Source of the DNA: Cryobacterium arcticum
GTDB taxonomy: Bacteria; Actinomycetota; Actinomycetes; Actinomycetales; Microbacteriaceae
Assembly: GCF_003185895.1 (NCBI RefSeq)
Contig: NZ_QHLY01000012.1
Span: 62,001 to 126,000 of the forward strand
Direction: 5' to 3'
Length of the DNA stretch: 64,000 bases
Under the pieces are notes generated by a model. That model made no database searches and had not been told where the DNA came from. It was given only the letters and a program-made list of their open reading frames with translations. How positions within the stretch are numbered: position 1 is the first letter of the stretch; every line of letters begins with the position of its first letter. The position numbers and the translations under genes were made by a program. Shown here one piece after another: positions 26,234 to 34,597 of the stretch.

Positions 26234-27277
26234 ATGAAAGCCACCATCATGTACGGCGCCGGCGACGTTCGCGTCGAGACCGTTGCCGACCCCACCATTC
26301 AGCAGCCCACCGACGCCATCGTGCGCACCGTGCTGAGCTGCGTCTGCGGATCCGACCTGCACCCTTACCACTCAATGCCCGCCACCGAACACGGCCAGAG
26401 CATGGGCCACGAGCTCCTCGGCGTCGTCGAAGAGATCGGTTCCGCCGTTAGCACGGTGAAGAAGGGCGACCTCGTCATCGTCCCGTTCGCCTTTTCAGAC
26501 AACACCTGCCAGATCTGCACAGACGGCTTCCAGACCGCCTGCCCGCACGGCGGGTTCTACGGAACCCCCGACACCGCAGGCCTGCAGGCCGAGCTCGCGC
26601 GCGTGCCGCTGGCCGATGGCAGCCTCGTCGTCGTGCCCGGCATTACCGAGAACGACTCCGCGCTCCTGCCGAGCCTCCTCACGCTGTCGGATGTCTACCT
26701 CACCGGCTACCACGCCGCACACATGGCCCGCATTCAGGCAGGCCAGACCGTCACCGTGATCGGCGATGGCGCCGTCGGCCTCTCCGCGGTGCTCGCCGCC
26801 AAGCAGCTCGGCGCCGAACGCATCATCCTGATGGGCCGGCACACCTCGCGCACCGACCTCGGCCGCCAGTGGGGAGCCACAGATGTCGTCGCCGAACGCG
26901 GCGAAGACGGCATCAACAAGGTGCTCGACCTCACCAACGGCTCCGGCTCGCACGTGGTCCTTGAGGCGGTCGGCCTGATGCCCGCCTACGAGCAGTCGTT
27001 CAAGGTCGTCCGGGCCGGCGGCGTGATTTCTCGCGTCGGTGTGCCCCAGTACGAGGAAGCCCCGATCGGCTTCATGTCGCTGTTCGGCAAGAACATCACC
27101 CTCACCGGCGGACCAGCGCCCGTGCGTGCCTACATCGAACAGGCCATCCCGCTGGTACTCGACGGCACCATCGACCCCGGCAAGGTCTTCGACCGCACCG
27201 TCTCGATCGACGACGTACCGGCGGGATACGCCGCGATGGACGCCCGCGAGGCACTGAAGGTTCTCGTCACGGTCTAG
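26234..27277 (+). CDS. Zinc-dependent alcohol dehydrogenase family protein
   Basis: 347 aa. The catalytic zinc site is seen in CVCGSDLHPYH and GHELLGVVEEIG, and a structural-zinc-like segment in CQICTDGFQTAC, which lacks the full four-cysteine set. The cofactor loop is VIGDGAVGLSAVLAAKQLGA. It fits the class that includes Zn alcohol dehydrogenases acting on small alcohols or aldehydes. GAGAGGACCCACA precedes the ATG. It is the last gene before the second direct repeat. Confidence 0.88.
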   Translation: MKATIMYGAGDVRVETVADPTIQQPTDAIVRTVLSCVCGSDLHPYHSMPATEHGQSMGHELLGVVEEIGSAVSTVKKGDLVIVPFAFSDNTCQICTDGFQTACPHGGFYGTPDTAGLQAELARVPLADGSLVVVPGITENDSALLPSLLTLSDVYLTGYHAAHMARIQAGQTVTVIGDGAVGLSAVLAAKQLGAERIILMGRHTSRTDLGRQWGATDVVAERGEDGINKVLDLTNGSGSHVVLEAVGLMPAYEQSFKVVRAGGVISRVGVPQYEEAPIGFMSLFGKNITLTGGPAPVRAYIEQAIPLVLDGTIDPGKVFDRTVSIDDVPAGYAAMDAREALKVLVTV

Positions 27278-27360
27278 TACGAGGTCACAGGGGAGTGCTG
27301 CCACGGGATGACACCGTGCGCAGCCCTGCCCTCCTTCGCGCGTTACATGTGGATGCGCCG

Positions 27361-27679
27361 ACGGTGCTGCGAACCAGACCGTGGACCGAGCGCACGACCG
27401 ATTGCCATCACTGGCGACGATCGGTCACCTGCGCGGCACATGTGGGGGATAGATTGAAGGGCTCGTGGGACCAATCAAAGAGGGTCCACAAGTCCATCAT
27501 TTAGCCATCTAATTCATCTCTATTTGACCCAAAACGATGGGTTACAATTGGAGGCAGCGAATCGCCTGATTCCCTGTAAACACAAGGGAATCCGAGGGTT
27601 TTCGGAGACATTCGGTAACGTCTAAATTAAGGCCAGAACCTTCAGGGGGTCGCAGGTTCAAATCCTGTCAGCCTGACCA
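27361..27679 (+). repeat. Long direct repeat, copy 2, ending in tRNA 3'-end-like sequence (att-like)
   Basis: Counterpart of 2462-2780. The final 35 nt (gggggtcgcaggttc ... cagcctgacca) fit a tRNA T-arm, acceptor strand and CCA better than copy 1 in the T-stem. Inside are GATTCCCT-gtaaacaca-AGGGAATC (27568-27592, perfect 8-bp arms) and TCCGA-gggttt-TCGGA (27591-27606), which could be recombinase-binding sites. It marks the right border of the proposed island. Confidence 0.75.
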
Positions 27680-27811
27680 TGAAGCCCCCGAAGCCATGTG
27701 GTGTCCGGGACTTTTTCGGTTCACACCTGCAAAGTCCCGTCGTAGCATTGTGCGCTGCCGCGATTTTCGGCAAGACCCCCACGCCTGTTGGGCGAGGAAT
27801 ATGATCTCGCC

Positions 27812-28306
27812 ATGGACAGCAAGGACATCGGCAAGACCGAACGCCAAGTACCTGCGACGGAGGCTAATGCGCAGAGCGACACCGCCGGGACTCTGCCAGA
27901 AGCCATGACCGGACGGGCGAGCCCCGCGAAAGCGGCCGTCGGCGACAAGCCGGTCTTCGCCTACATCGCAAGCCTCCCGCAGCCGCAACGAGGTATTGCG
28001 GAAGCAGTCGATGCTCTCGCAGTCAAGACCCTGCCCGACCTCCAGCGATCCGTGAAGTGGGGCATGGCGTACTACGGCGTCGGCGACGGATGGTGCTTCA
28101 GCTGCGGCGGGTTCGCCGGCCACGTCAAGCTTATGTTCGTCAACGGCACGGCGCTCGAGCCGGTACCGCCGGTGACGCCAATCGGGATGGGCAGGTCAAC
28201 GAGGGGAGTGGAGCTCGAGTCCGTGGACGACATCGACGAACGTCAGATATCGGCGTGGATGACGCAGATCGCATCCGCGCCGGGTGTCGGCGGTAAGAGG
28301 CGTTGA
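27812..28306 (+). CDS. DUF1801-domain protein
   Basis: 164 aa. After a disordered charged N-terminus of about 50 residues comes the DUF1801 pattern: VFAYIASLPQPQRGIAEAVDAL, LQRSVKWGMAYYG, then SCGGFAGHVKLMFVNG. The fold is YdhG-like, of unknown biochemical role. A TTG 24 nt upstream could also start the frame, but the ATG at 27812 is preferred. It is the first gene beyond the second repeat. Confidence 0.8.
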   Translation: MDSKDIGKTERQVPATEANAQSDTAGTLPEAMTGRASPAKAAVGDKPVFAYIASLPQPQRGIAEAVDALAVKTLPDLQRSVKWGMAYYGVGDGWCFSCGGFAGHVKLMFVNGTALEPVPPVTPIGMGRSTRGVELESVDDIDERQISAWMTQIASAPGVGGKRR

Positions 28307-28339
28307 CCACCGGCACAGCGCATTGAGGTGAAGCCGGCG

Positions 28340-28363
28340 GCGCGGCAGGAGGTCCTGCCGCGC
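28340..28363. terminator. GC-rich hairpin between convergent genes
   Basis: GCGCGGCAGGA and TCCTGCCGCGC are perfect complements around gg. The hairpin lies 33 bp after the DUF1801 stop and before the end of the convergent sugar transporter. It lacks a T-run. Confidence 0.55.
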
Positions 28364-28456
28364 AACCCCTTGGACCACGTCTCCCGCCTGCACGCGAGCC
28401 GCACGTCCCCGCCGCGCTCCCGGAGGTGAACGTGATCCGAGCGGCGATCGGGCGGG

Positions 28457-30055
28457 TCAGCTCCCGGTGGAGACGGGCGTGGCGGTGGGGGAGATGGCGT
28501 CCCCGGGCCAGGCTGACTCGTACGGGTGGCCGGTCAGCTTCTCGACGACCACACGGGTCTCGGAGGTGACCTCCTCCTTGGAGCCGCCGGCCTCGAGGCG
28601 GTCGATCTCGGCGCGCAGGACTCCGTGGCTCTGCGGGTCGAGGTACATGAACCGCGAGATGGCCAACGCGATAGCGATGAGGACCAGCGGCCCGACGATG
28701 ACGACGAGCGCGATGACGTGCTGGGTGCCGGAGCTCTGCACGAGGGGGCAGGAGTCGATGCACGAGGCGTCGAGCTGCACGCCGCCCTCGCTGCCGGGCT
28801 TGAGGAAGCCACCCATGTCCAGGAACCACGAGACGATGAGGGTCGCGACCGCGCCTGTCGACTTGCGGCCGAAGGTCATCACCGCGGCATAGATTCCGGC
28901 GCGGTCCTGGCGGGTCATGATCCGGTCGACGTCGGGGATGAACGGGAAGACGTTCCACGGCGTGAACTCGAGGACGGATCGTCCGGCCTGATACGCGAGG
29001 CCGACGATGACGAGCAGCACCATCGTCGAGGACGGCTGGAGTAGGTAGATCGCGCCGAGGGCGAGCAGGCAGGCGATGATCACGGAGTAGGACATGGCAA
29101 ACAAGTAGCGCGGGCCCTTCCGGATCATGAGGAAGGCGGCGAGCACCGTGGTCGGCAGCCCGATGATGGACAGCGACTGGAGGGTGAGGCCGAAAGACTC
29201 GCTGCCGTTCACGGCGTACACGACGAAGAACGTCAGCGCTGTAGCGAAGATGTCCTTGCCCGTGAAGGAGAAGAGATAGATCGCCAGGTGCTTGCGGAAG
29301 CTCGAGTTCTTGAACGTCGAGCCGAAGTCCTTGAGGTTGTCGGCAACAAGCTTGCCGACGGGCACCTTGGGCTGGGCGTCGAGCTCCGCGAGGAACTCCG
29401 GGGTGAGCTTGCGCTCCCAGGTGGTGAAGTACGTCGTGATGACGGCGCCGGCGAACAGCACGGAGAAGATGAGACCGGTGATGAGGTAGGCGTGCGGGTT
29501 GTTCGTCTCCTTGATCTGGGCCGGGATGAAGAAGACGAGGAAGGTGCCCGTGGCCGAGAGGAACATACGGGTCGAGCTGAGCTTGGTCCGCAGCTTGTAG
29601 TCGTCCGTCATCTCAGTGGGCAGGGTCTCCCACGGGATGAGAATCATCGCCATGATCATCTCGACGGCCAGGTAAACGAGCAGGTAGTACCAGAAGCCCT
29701 GGTGCGAGATCCACAGAAGGGGGAAGACCACGAGGAGCAGGGGTGCGCCGATCAGCAGGAAGAAGTGGCGGCGGCCGAACTTCTTGCCCAGGCGGGTCCG
29801 ATAGAAGTTGTCGGTCAGCGGGCCGATGATCAGACTGACGACCGCATCGACGATGCGGGCGATGAAGAGGATCGTGCCGGCTTGGACGGCGCTGACATCC
29901 CCGTAGGTCGTGAAGAAGTACAGCATCAGGCCGCTGATGATGGTGTTCCAGCCGCCGCCCATGAGGTCTAGTACACCGAAGCCAATGCTCCGGGCGAGCG
30001 TGATGGGGCGGGCCGTGTACACGCGCCTGGTCGTTTTTTCTATGAGGGGACTCAC
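28457..30055 (-). CDS. GPH-family (MelB-like) sugar transporter
   Basis: 532 aa with about 12 membrane spans. The LARSIGFGVLDLMGGGWNTIISGLMLYFFTTYG opening, DAVVSLIIGPLTDNFYRTRLGKKFGRRHFFLL loop and ETLPTEMTDDYKLRTKL segment are typical of glycoside-pentoside-hexuronide:cation symporters. A GTG start follows GAAGGCACAATGAC. The soluble loop at about 205-235 and C-tail of 50 residues are normal for the family. Substrate is probably a glycoside; no glycosidase is adjacent. Confidence 0.88.
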   Translation of the reverse strand: MSPLIEKTTRRVYTARPITLARSIGFGVLDLMGGGWNTIISGLMLYFFTTYGDVSAVQAGTILFIARIVDAVVSLIIGPLTDNFYRTRLGKKFGRRHFFLLIGAPLLLVVFPLLWISHQGFWYYLLVYLAVEMIMAMILIPWETLPTEMTDDYKLRTKLSSTRMFLSATGTFLVFFIPAQIKETNNPHAYLITGLIFSVLFAGAVITTYFTTWERKLTPEFLAELDAQPKVPVGKLVADNLKDFGSTFKNSSFRKHLAIYLFSFTGKDIFATALTFFVVYAVNGSESFGLTLQSLSIIGLPTTVLAAFLMIRKGPRYLFAMSYSVIIACLLALGAIYLLQPSSTMVLLVIVGLAYQAGRSVLEFTPWNVFPFIPDVDRIMTRQDRAGIYAAVMTFGRKSTGAVATLIVSWFLDMGGFLKPGSEGGVQLDASCIDSCPLVQSSGTQHVIALVVIVGPLVLIAIALAISRFMYLDPQSHGVLRAEIDRLEAGGSKEEVTSETRVVVEKLTGHPYESAWPGDAISPTATPVSTGS

Positions 30056-30469
30056 GTCATTGTGCCTTCTGCTTCAGGGCCCCAGGTTCGTTCCCAAGAC
30101 GCTTGCACACTACCATACAACCACACAAGCGCTGAAGATCGAGGCAGGAGCACAGCGATTTACGGACCTTTCCCTGTGCCGCCACGACGCAACGCGCGAT
30201 CTCATGCGTTGGACACGATTCGGCAGTGCGCGCTTGTTCAGTACCGGTGACTTGCCCAGCGCGATTTCCTCCAGCACACGCGCATTGCTAAATCCCGCCC
30301 AGGGTATTGCGCAGCCCGTGATGCGCACCGGATCGCGGACCGAGCGCACGACCGATCGCCATCACCGTCCGTGCTGGATCGGAAGCGAACTGTCGGCCCT
30401 GCGCTCGGCTCGACTGCGCCTCGCGCGTGGGGGAGTGGCTGCTCGCGTACTTATGAAGTAACGGGCGCT
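30056..30469. other. Gap with no gene except a partial repeat
   Basis: No credible coding frame. It contains the third, partial copy of the repeat unit at 30315-30366 and should hold the promoter of the reverse-strand transporter near 30056-30120. Confidence 0.55.
30315..30366 (+). repeat. Third, partial copy of the repeat unit
   Basis: About 52 bp align with the first part of the long repeats (2462-2513 and 27361-27412) at roughly four bases in five. It includes gatgcgcacc, cggaccgagcgcacgaccgatcgccatcacc. The tRNA-like end and the palindromes are absent, so this first part is dispersed on its own. Confidence 0.65.
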
Positions 30470-32224
30470 CTAGTGCCACTCGAGTAGTGGAGTGCGCGCT
30501 GTTAATGGTGGGAGGTCGTCTGGAGCGACTGGACGCGATATTAGGAAGCCTTGCGCGATGTCACACCCCAGCTCGCGCAACAATCTAAGTTGACACGGAC
30601 GTTCGACACCCTCAGCCGTGACCTTGAGACCGAGCGCATGAGCGGTGTCGATGACACCCCTCACGAGGAGCGCGTCGGCGGCAGAGGTGTCGATGTTGTC
30701 GATGAATGACTTGTCGATCTTCACGATGTTCAAAGGAAGATTGCGCAGCATGGCCAGTGAGGAGAATCCCGTGCCGTAGTCGTCTAGGGCGATACTTATT
30801 CCAGCGTCCCGCAGTTGCTGGAGTTGCCCGATCGCTCGCGGCAAGTTGGTGATCGCGGCACCCTCGGTGATCTCTACTTGAATTAGGTCTGGGGGAACGC
30901 CGTGCCGGGCCAGGGCGCTCAGGAGTTCGGAAACAACACGGCGAGTCGCGAGCTGTACGGGGGACACATTGATCCCAACGCGGCGCGGCACGCCGGCATC
31001 TAACCAGCGCCTCGCTTGCATGCAAACCTCATTGATTACCCGTAAACCGATCCGGTGAATGTCGCCGGAAAGTTCCATAATCGGTATGAATTCGGCTGGC
31101 GAAACCATGCCCAACTCTGAGTCCGTCCAGCGCAGCAACGCTTCCACTGTGGAATTGTCACCGCTCACCAGGTCCAGTTGCGGTTGATAGTGCAGCGTGA
31201 AGCGGCGGGTTTCGAAGGCGCTCGGAAGACGCCGGCGGATGAGCGCGTTCCGCGCAATCGGCGCCGCCTCGTCGTGCCCATCCAGCCGTGCGACCTGTCG
31301 TTTTCCGGCCTGCTTCGCCTTGAGCATCGCTCCGTCTGCATGTCGGAGCAAGGCTTCCAGCCGGGTTAACTCCGGCTCCGCTGGCACATCACCGGGCATG
31401 GCAATGCCAACCGACGCCGACAAGTGCAAGATATTGCCGTCACAGTCGAACGGGACCGAAGACCCCGCCACCACACGGTCAGCGACGGCGAGAGCCTGCA
31501 TTTCACTCACGCCGACGAGCAGAATCGCGAATTCGTCCCCGCCGAGGCGGGCTAAAACGTCCGCTGGACGGATGATGCGCCCTAGCCGTTCGGCGAACCC
31601 GGCCAGGACCTCATCTCCTGCTCGGTGGCCGAAGGTGTCGTTGATCGCTTTGAAGCCGTCGAGGTCGATGTAGAGGACGGCGATTCCCGCCAGGTTTGCG
31701 TTTCCTCGTGCGAGTGCTTCGCCGCGCTCCCCCAAGTGGCGTCGGTTTGGAAGTCCGGTCAGAGAATCATGCAAGGCTGCATGGCGGAAGTCTGCTGACA
31801 GTCGTTCGAAGATCTGTGACACCGACACAACTCGTGGGCCATCGTCGGTGACGACGAGCACATCTCGATGCCTGCTTCCCTCTGGCGAGTCAAGGATATG
31901 TTGGGCGGCGCTCGCGAGAGCCATAGATCCAGGCAGGGTGAAGGAGTTCGCGGGCAGCATTTGTACGGCAGTCGATCTAGCGTGCAGCCCTCGTCCGTAG
32001 CCGAGGCGCCCGGTCAGGGCGTGCTCCACCTGTTCGCGGGTGAGGAGCGAGTAGATGCCGTTCTCGTGAATCACTAGAGATCGAAGGTTCCGGTCTGCAC
32101 GGAATAGTCGGTCTATCTCGGTCACCGGAGTGGCGGCTGGTACCAGTTTGGGGCTGGTCGCCAAGTCGGCTAGGCGCAGAACGCGCTCGACGCGGCCGAG
32201 ATCGGTGTCAGAAGCAATGCTCAT
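30470..32224 (-). CDS. CBS-GGDEF-EAL cyclic-di-GMP turnover enzyme
   Basis: 584 aa. Residues 1-145 resemble a CBS pair (VTEIDRLFRADRNLRSLVIHENGIYSLLTREQVEHAL). GGDEF follows at about 150-310 with DSLTGLPNRRHL and an intact RLGGDEFAIL. EAL spans about 325-580 with VEALLRW, NVSPVQL, EITEG, LDDYGTGFSSL, KIDKSF and AEGVE, so both catalytic sites look complete. No membrane segments: a soluble enzyme. An in-frame TTG 6 nt upstream is possible; the ATG is preferred. It stands alone. The balance of cyclase and esterase activity cannot be read. Confidence 0.92.
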   Translation of the reverse strand: MSIASDTDLGRVERVLRLADLATSPKLVPAATPVTEIDRLFRADRNLRSLVIHENGIYSLLTREQVEHALTGRLGYGRGLHARSTAVQMLPANSFTLPGSMALASAAQHILDSPEGSRHRDVLVVTDDGPRVVSVSQIFERLSADFRHAALHDSLTGLPNRRHLGERGEALARGNANLAGIAVLYIDLDGFKAINDTFGHRAGDEVLAGFAERLGRIIRPADVLARLGGDEFAILLVGVSEMQALAVADRVVAGSSVPFDCDGNILHLSASVGIAMPGDVPAEPELTRLEALLRHADGAMLKAKQAGKRQVARLDGHDEAAPIARNALIRRRLPSAFETRRFTLHYQPQLDLVSGDNSTVEALLRWTDSELGMVSPAEFIPIMELSGDIHRIGLRVINEVCMQARRWLDAGVPRRVGINVSPVQLATRRVVSELLSALARHGVPPDLIQVEITEGAAITNLPRAIGQLQQLRDAGISIALDDYGTGFSSLAMLRNLPLNIVKIDKSFIDNIDTSAADALLVRGVIDTAHALGLKVTAEGVERPCQLRLLRELGCDIAQGFLISRPVAPDDLPPLTARTPLLEWH

Positions 32225-32445
32225 ATTCAATCAGTACTTGATCGATGGACGGCGTAGCGAACCGACCTGCCGCTGTTTCCACACTGTTCAGTTCACGTAG
32301 GCACCCCCAGTTCGACCGCGATCCTGGCGGCTGACCTGGCAATTCGAGCGAGCCCCTGAGCGTCTACTGACGGAGGTTCCCCACGAGCACAAGGCTCCGG
32401 AACGGGTCATCATTCCCGATCGGTGAATGCACCCGGGTGACCGGA

Positions 32446-33384
32446 TCAGTTGGTGTTGGGGACGGCGATGACTTTGCCGTGAAGCCCTCCGTCGGCGGCC
32501 AGGGCGTGGATCCCAGGGAGTTCGCTCAGTGTGACTCGTTGGGTGATGCTGACGGTGAGTTCGCCGCTGTCGACGAGGGCGACCAGCTGGGCCAGTTCGT
32601 CCGTGTCGGGGCGGACGAAGACCCCTGCGGTGCGCACACCTCGGGTGTCGTCGCCGGGGGTGGTCATCCACGCGGCTGTGGACACGACGATGCCGCCGTC
32701 ACGGACGATATCGACAAGCGCTGTGAACTCCTCGTCGCTGAGCGGTGCCAGGTTGAACAACACGTCGACAGGTTCGGAGACCGAGTCGAGGACGCGGGCG
32801 CTGGTGTGGTCGATGACCTGGTCAGCACCGGCTGCCGCCACGGCGTCGTGGCTGCGGGAGCTCGCGGTGGCAATGACGTAGGCGCCGGCACGCTTGGCGA
32901 GCTGGATGGCGTATCCGCCTACCGCTCCACCGGCACCGGTGATCAGAACTCGCTGGCCATTCGTGAGCTCGCCAAGGTCAAAGAGGCCCTGCCAGGCGGT
33001 GAGCGCCACCGATGGGAACGCGGCCGCGTCAGCCAAGGGGATAGTCGACGGTGCTGAGACCAGGACGTCTGCAGGTGCGACGACGTACTCCGCGGCCGAA
33101 CCATCCGCGCCCATCGGCAAGAAACCAACGACGGCGTCGCCGACCTGGAACGCGCTGACACCCTCACCGAGCGCAGCGATGGTGCCCGAAACGTCGTAGC
33201 CGGGCACGTGCGGCAGGGAGACGGGGAACGGCAGCGTACCGCTGCGGATGCCGGAGTCGGCGGGGTTGAACGCAGAGCCGGACACCCGGACGAGGACTTG
33301 GCCCTCCGCGGCGGAGGGCTGGTCGGCGTCCTCGAAGCGGAGGACTTCAGGGGAGCCGAACTCGTGGAAACGCACTGCCTTCAT
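32446..33384 (-). CDS. Quinone oxidoreductase-like MDR protein
   Basis: 312 aa. KAVRFHEFGSPEVLRFED opens the GroES-like fold, then VRVSGSAFNPADSGIRSG, HVPGYDVSGTIAALGEGV and the NADPH loop ITGAGGAVGGYAIQLAKRAG. No zinc ligands, so it is the quinone reductase type. It is divergent from a MarR gene, and its promoter region carries two identical 20-bp palindromes. The likely inducer is an electrophile or quinone, by analogy with other MarR-Qor pairs. Confidence 0.88.
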   Translation of the reverse strand: MKAVRFHEFGSPEVLRFEDADQPSAAEGQVLVRVSGSAFNPADSGIRSGTLPFPVSLPHVPGYDVSGTIAALGEGVSAFQVGDAVVGFLPMGADGSAAEYVVAPADVLVSAPSTIPLADAAAFPSVALTAWQGLFDLGELTNGQRVLITGAGGAVGGYAIQLAKRAGAYVIATASSRSHDAVAAAGADQVIDHTSARVLDSVSEPVDVLFNLAPLSDEEFTALVDIVRDGGIVVSTAAWMTTPGDDTRGVRTAGVFVRPDTDELAQLVALVDSGELTVSITQRVTLSELPGIHALAADGGLHGKVIAVPNTN

Positions 33385-33411
33385 GATGATTGTCGCTTTC
33401 TTCAGAGGTTT

Positions 33412-33431
33412 TTGCTTCGACGTCGAAGCAA
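33412..33431. promoter_or_regulatory. MarR operator 1, perfect 20-bp palindrome
   Basis: TTGCTTCGACGTCGAAGCAA reads the same on both strands. It lies 28 bp before the start of the quinone oxidoreductase gene. An identical second copy lies 37 bp away, centre to centre, near the divergent MarR gene. Confidence 0.8.
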
Positions 33432-33448
33432 CTGAGAGAAACATAACA

Positions 33449-33468
33449 TTGCTTCGACGTCGAAGCAA
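33449..33468. promoter_or_regulatory. MarR operator 2, perfect 20-bp palindrome
   Basis: A second identical TTGCTTCGACGTCGAAGCAA, 14 bp before the MarR start. The 37-bp spacing (about 3.5 helical turns) places the two sites on opposite helix faces. It probably lets one repressor control both divergent genes. Confidence 0.8.
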
Positions 33469-33481
33469 GTATGCTGGGGAA

Positions 33482-33985
33482 ATGCCAGAAACAAAGCCGT
33501 CATTGGACCCCGTCGAGCTCAGCGCGTACTTCGCGTTCACGGAAGTGAGCAGTCTGATCCGCCATGCGGTCGAACAGCAATTGATGCAGGCGGGCCAGCT
33601 CAGTTACGTGCAGTTTCAGATCCTGGCTCGGCTCGGCGACTCACCGAGAGGTAGCCAGCGGATGACAGATCTGGCCGATGGGGTCGTCTATAGCCGCAGC
33701 GGGCTGACCCACCAGGCGGGACTGCTCGAGAAAGCCGGCCTGGTGACCCGGGCACCCTCGGTTGACGACGAACGAAGTGTCACACTCACCATCACCCATG
33801 CGGGGCGCTCGGTGTTGGCCGATGTCTTCCCAGGACACATCGAGGTCCTCAAGACCCTGTTCTTCGCCCCACTCAGCCACCAGGACGTAGGAGCCCTCGC
33901 CGAGTCGCTGACCGCGGTGCGCGATCACCTGCGCGCGACACCACCCCGGTCGGCAGCACCACGGCGCCGCAAGACTGATCGTTGA
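33482..33985 (+). CDS. MarR-family transcriptional regulator
   Basis: 167 aa. The winged helix at about 50-110 reads SYVQFQILARLGDSPRGSQRMTDLADGVVYSRSGLTHQAGLLEKAGLV with wing DDERSVTLTITHAG. The basic tail is typical. It lies divergent from the quinone oxidoreductase over two palindromes and is likely an autorepressor released by a reactive ligand. The ATG is placed 14 bp after the second palindrome. Confidence 0.9.
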   Translation: MPETKPSLDPVELSAYFAFTEVSSLIRHAVEQQLMQAGQLSYVQFQILARLGDSPRGSQRMTDLADGVVYSRSGLTHQAGLLEKAGLVTRAPSVDDERSVTLTITHAGRSVLADVFPGHIEVLKTLFFAPLSHQDVGALAESLTAVRDHLRATPPRSAAPRRRKTDR

Positions 33986-34176
33986 TTCGCGGGAATTGTG
34001 AGTAGCTTGGGTGCAGTCCATCTGGAAAGCGGTGGTTTTCTGGGACTCGATGCAGGCCGGCGGCACGTGGCTTCACCCGCTGCCGACGGGCCGCCTCGAT
34101 GTTAGGCACCCGTCGCAGGCGAGTTTCTCTTCGACTGGGTATTTCGCGATCCGGCCGGACCCACTAGGTTCTAGCC

Positions 34177-34542
34177 ATGACCAACGGATTCGCGCGAGTT
34201 GCTTTCGTCATAACTGCTGCAATGGCGGTTAGCGCACTGGCCGGATGTTCGTCCTCTGGCTCGGCTTTTGCCGGCACCTGGGGGCACGGCGGCGAGGGTG
34301 AGCCGTCTCTGACTATCGAGGCGGACGGGTCGTTTTCCGGCACTGACGGCTGCAACCCGCTCGAGGGCAAGGGCACTGTCTCCGGCGACACCTTCACCTT
34401 CGGTCCATTCGCATCGATCACCCAGGCGTGCGAGGGGGTGACGCCATGGCTCAACCTGGCTGATACGGCGAAGGTCGATGGCAACGCGCTTACCGTTTAT
34501 CGGTCGGATGGCACAGAGATCGGCACCCTGGACAATGACTGA
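34177..34542 (+). CDS. META-domain (HslJ-like) lipoprotein
   Basis: 121 aa. A signal peptide with lipobox LAGC (Cys24) directs it to the outer face of the membrane. After a serine-rich linker, GTWGHGGEGEPSLTIEADGSFSGTDGCNPLEGKGTV shows the META/HslJ strand pattern, including the conserved GCN, and FGPFASITQACEG follows. Such proteins are linked to heat-shock or antibiotic tolerance but have no known enzymatic role. It is a single gene, ended by a hairpin. Confidence 0.85.
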   Translation: MTNGFARVAFVITAAMAVSALAGCSSSGSAFAGTWGHGGEGEPSLTIEADGSFSGTDGCNPLEGKGTVSGDTFTFGPFASITQACEGVTPWLNLADTAKVDGNALTVYRSDGTEIGTLDND

Positions 34543-34552
34543 TCAGCATCCC

Positions 34553-34576
34553 GACCCGCGCGGCGGGTCTCGTTTT
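34553..34576 (+). terminator. Rho-independent terminator
   Basis: GACCCGC and GCGGGTC pair around gcg, followed by tcgtttt. It lies 10 bp past the lipoprotein stop and before the amidohydrolase start at 34598. Confidence 0.7.
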
Positions 34577-34597
34577 CGATTGCGGCAGGATGAGAAT

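Noticed and set aside
29288..29971. 227-codon forward frame opposite the GPH transporter
   Set aside because: Highly charged translation without motifs, antisense to clear membrane spans.
30474..30492. Hairpin CCACT-cgagt-AGTGG at the end of the GGDEF-EAL gene
   Set aside because: Short arms within the stop-codon region of the gene and no T-run; too weak to call a terminator.
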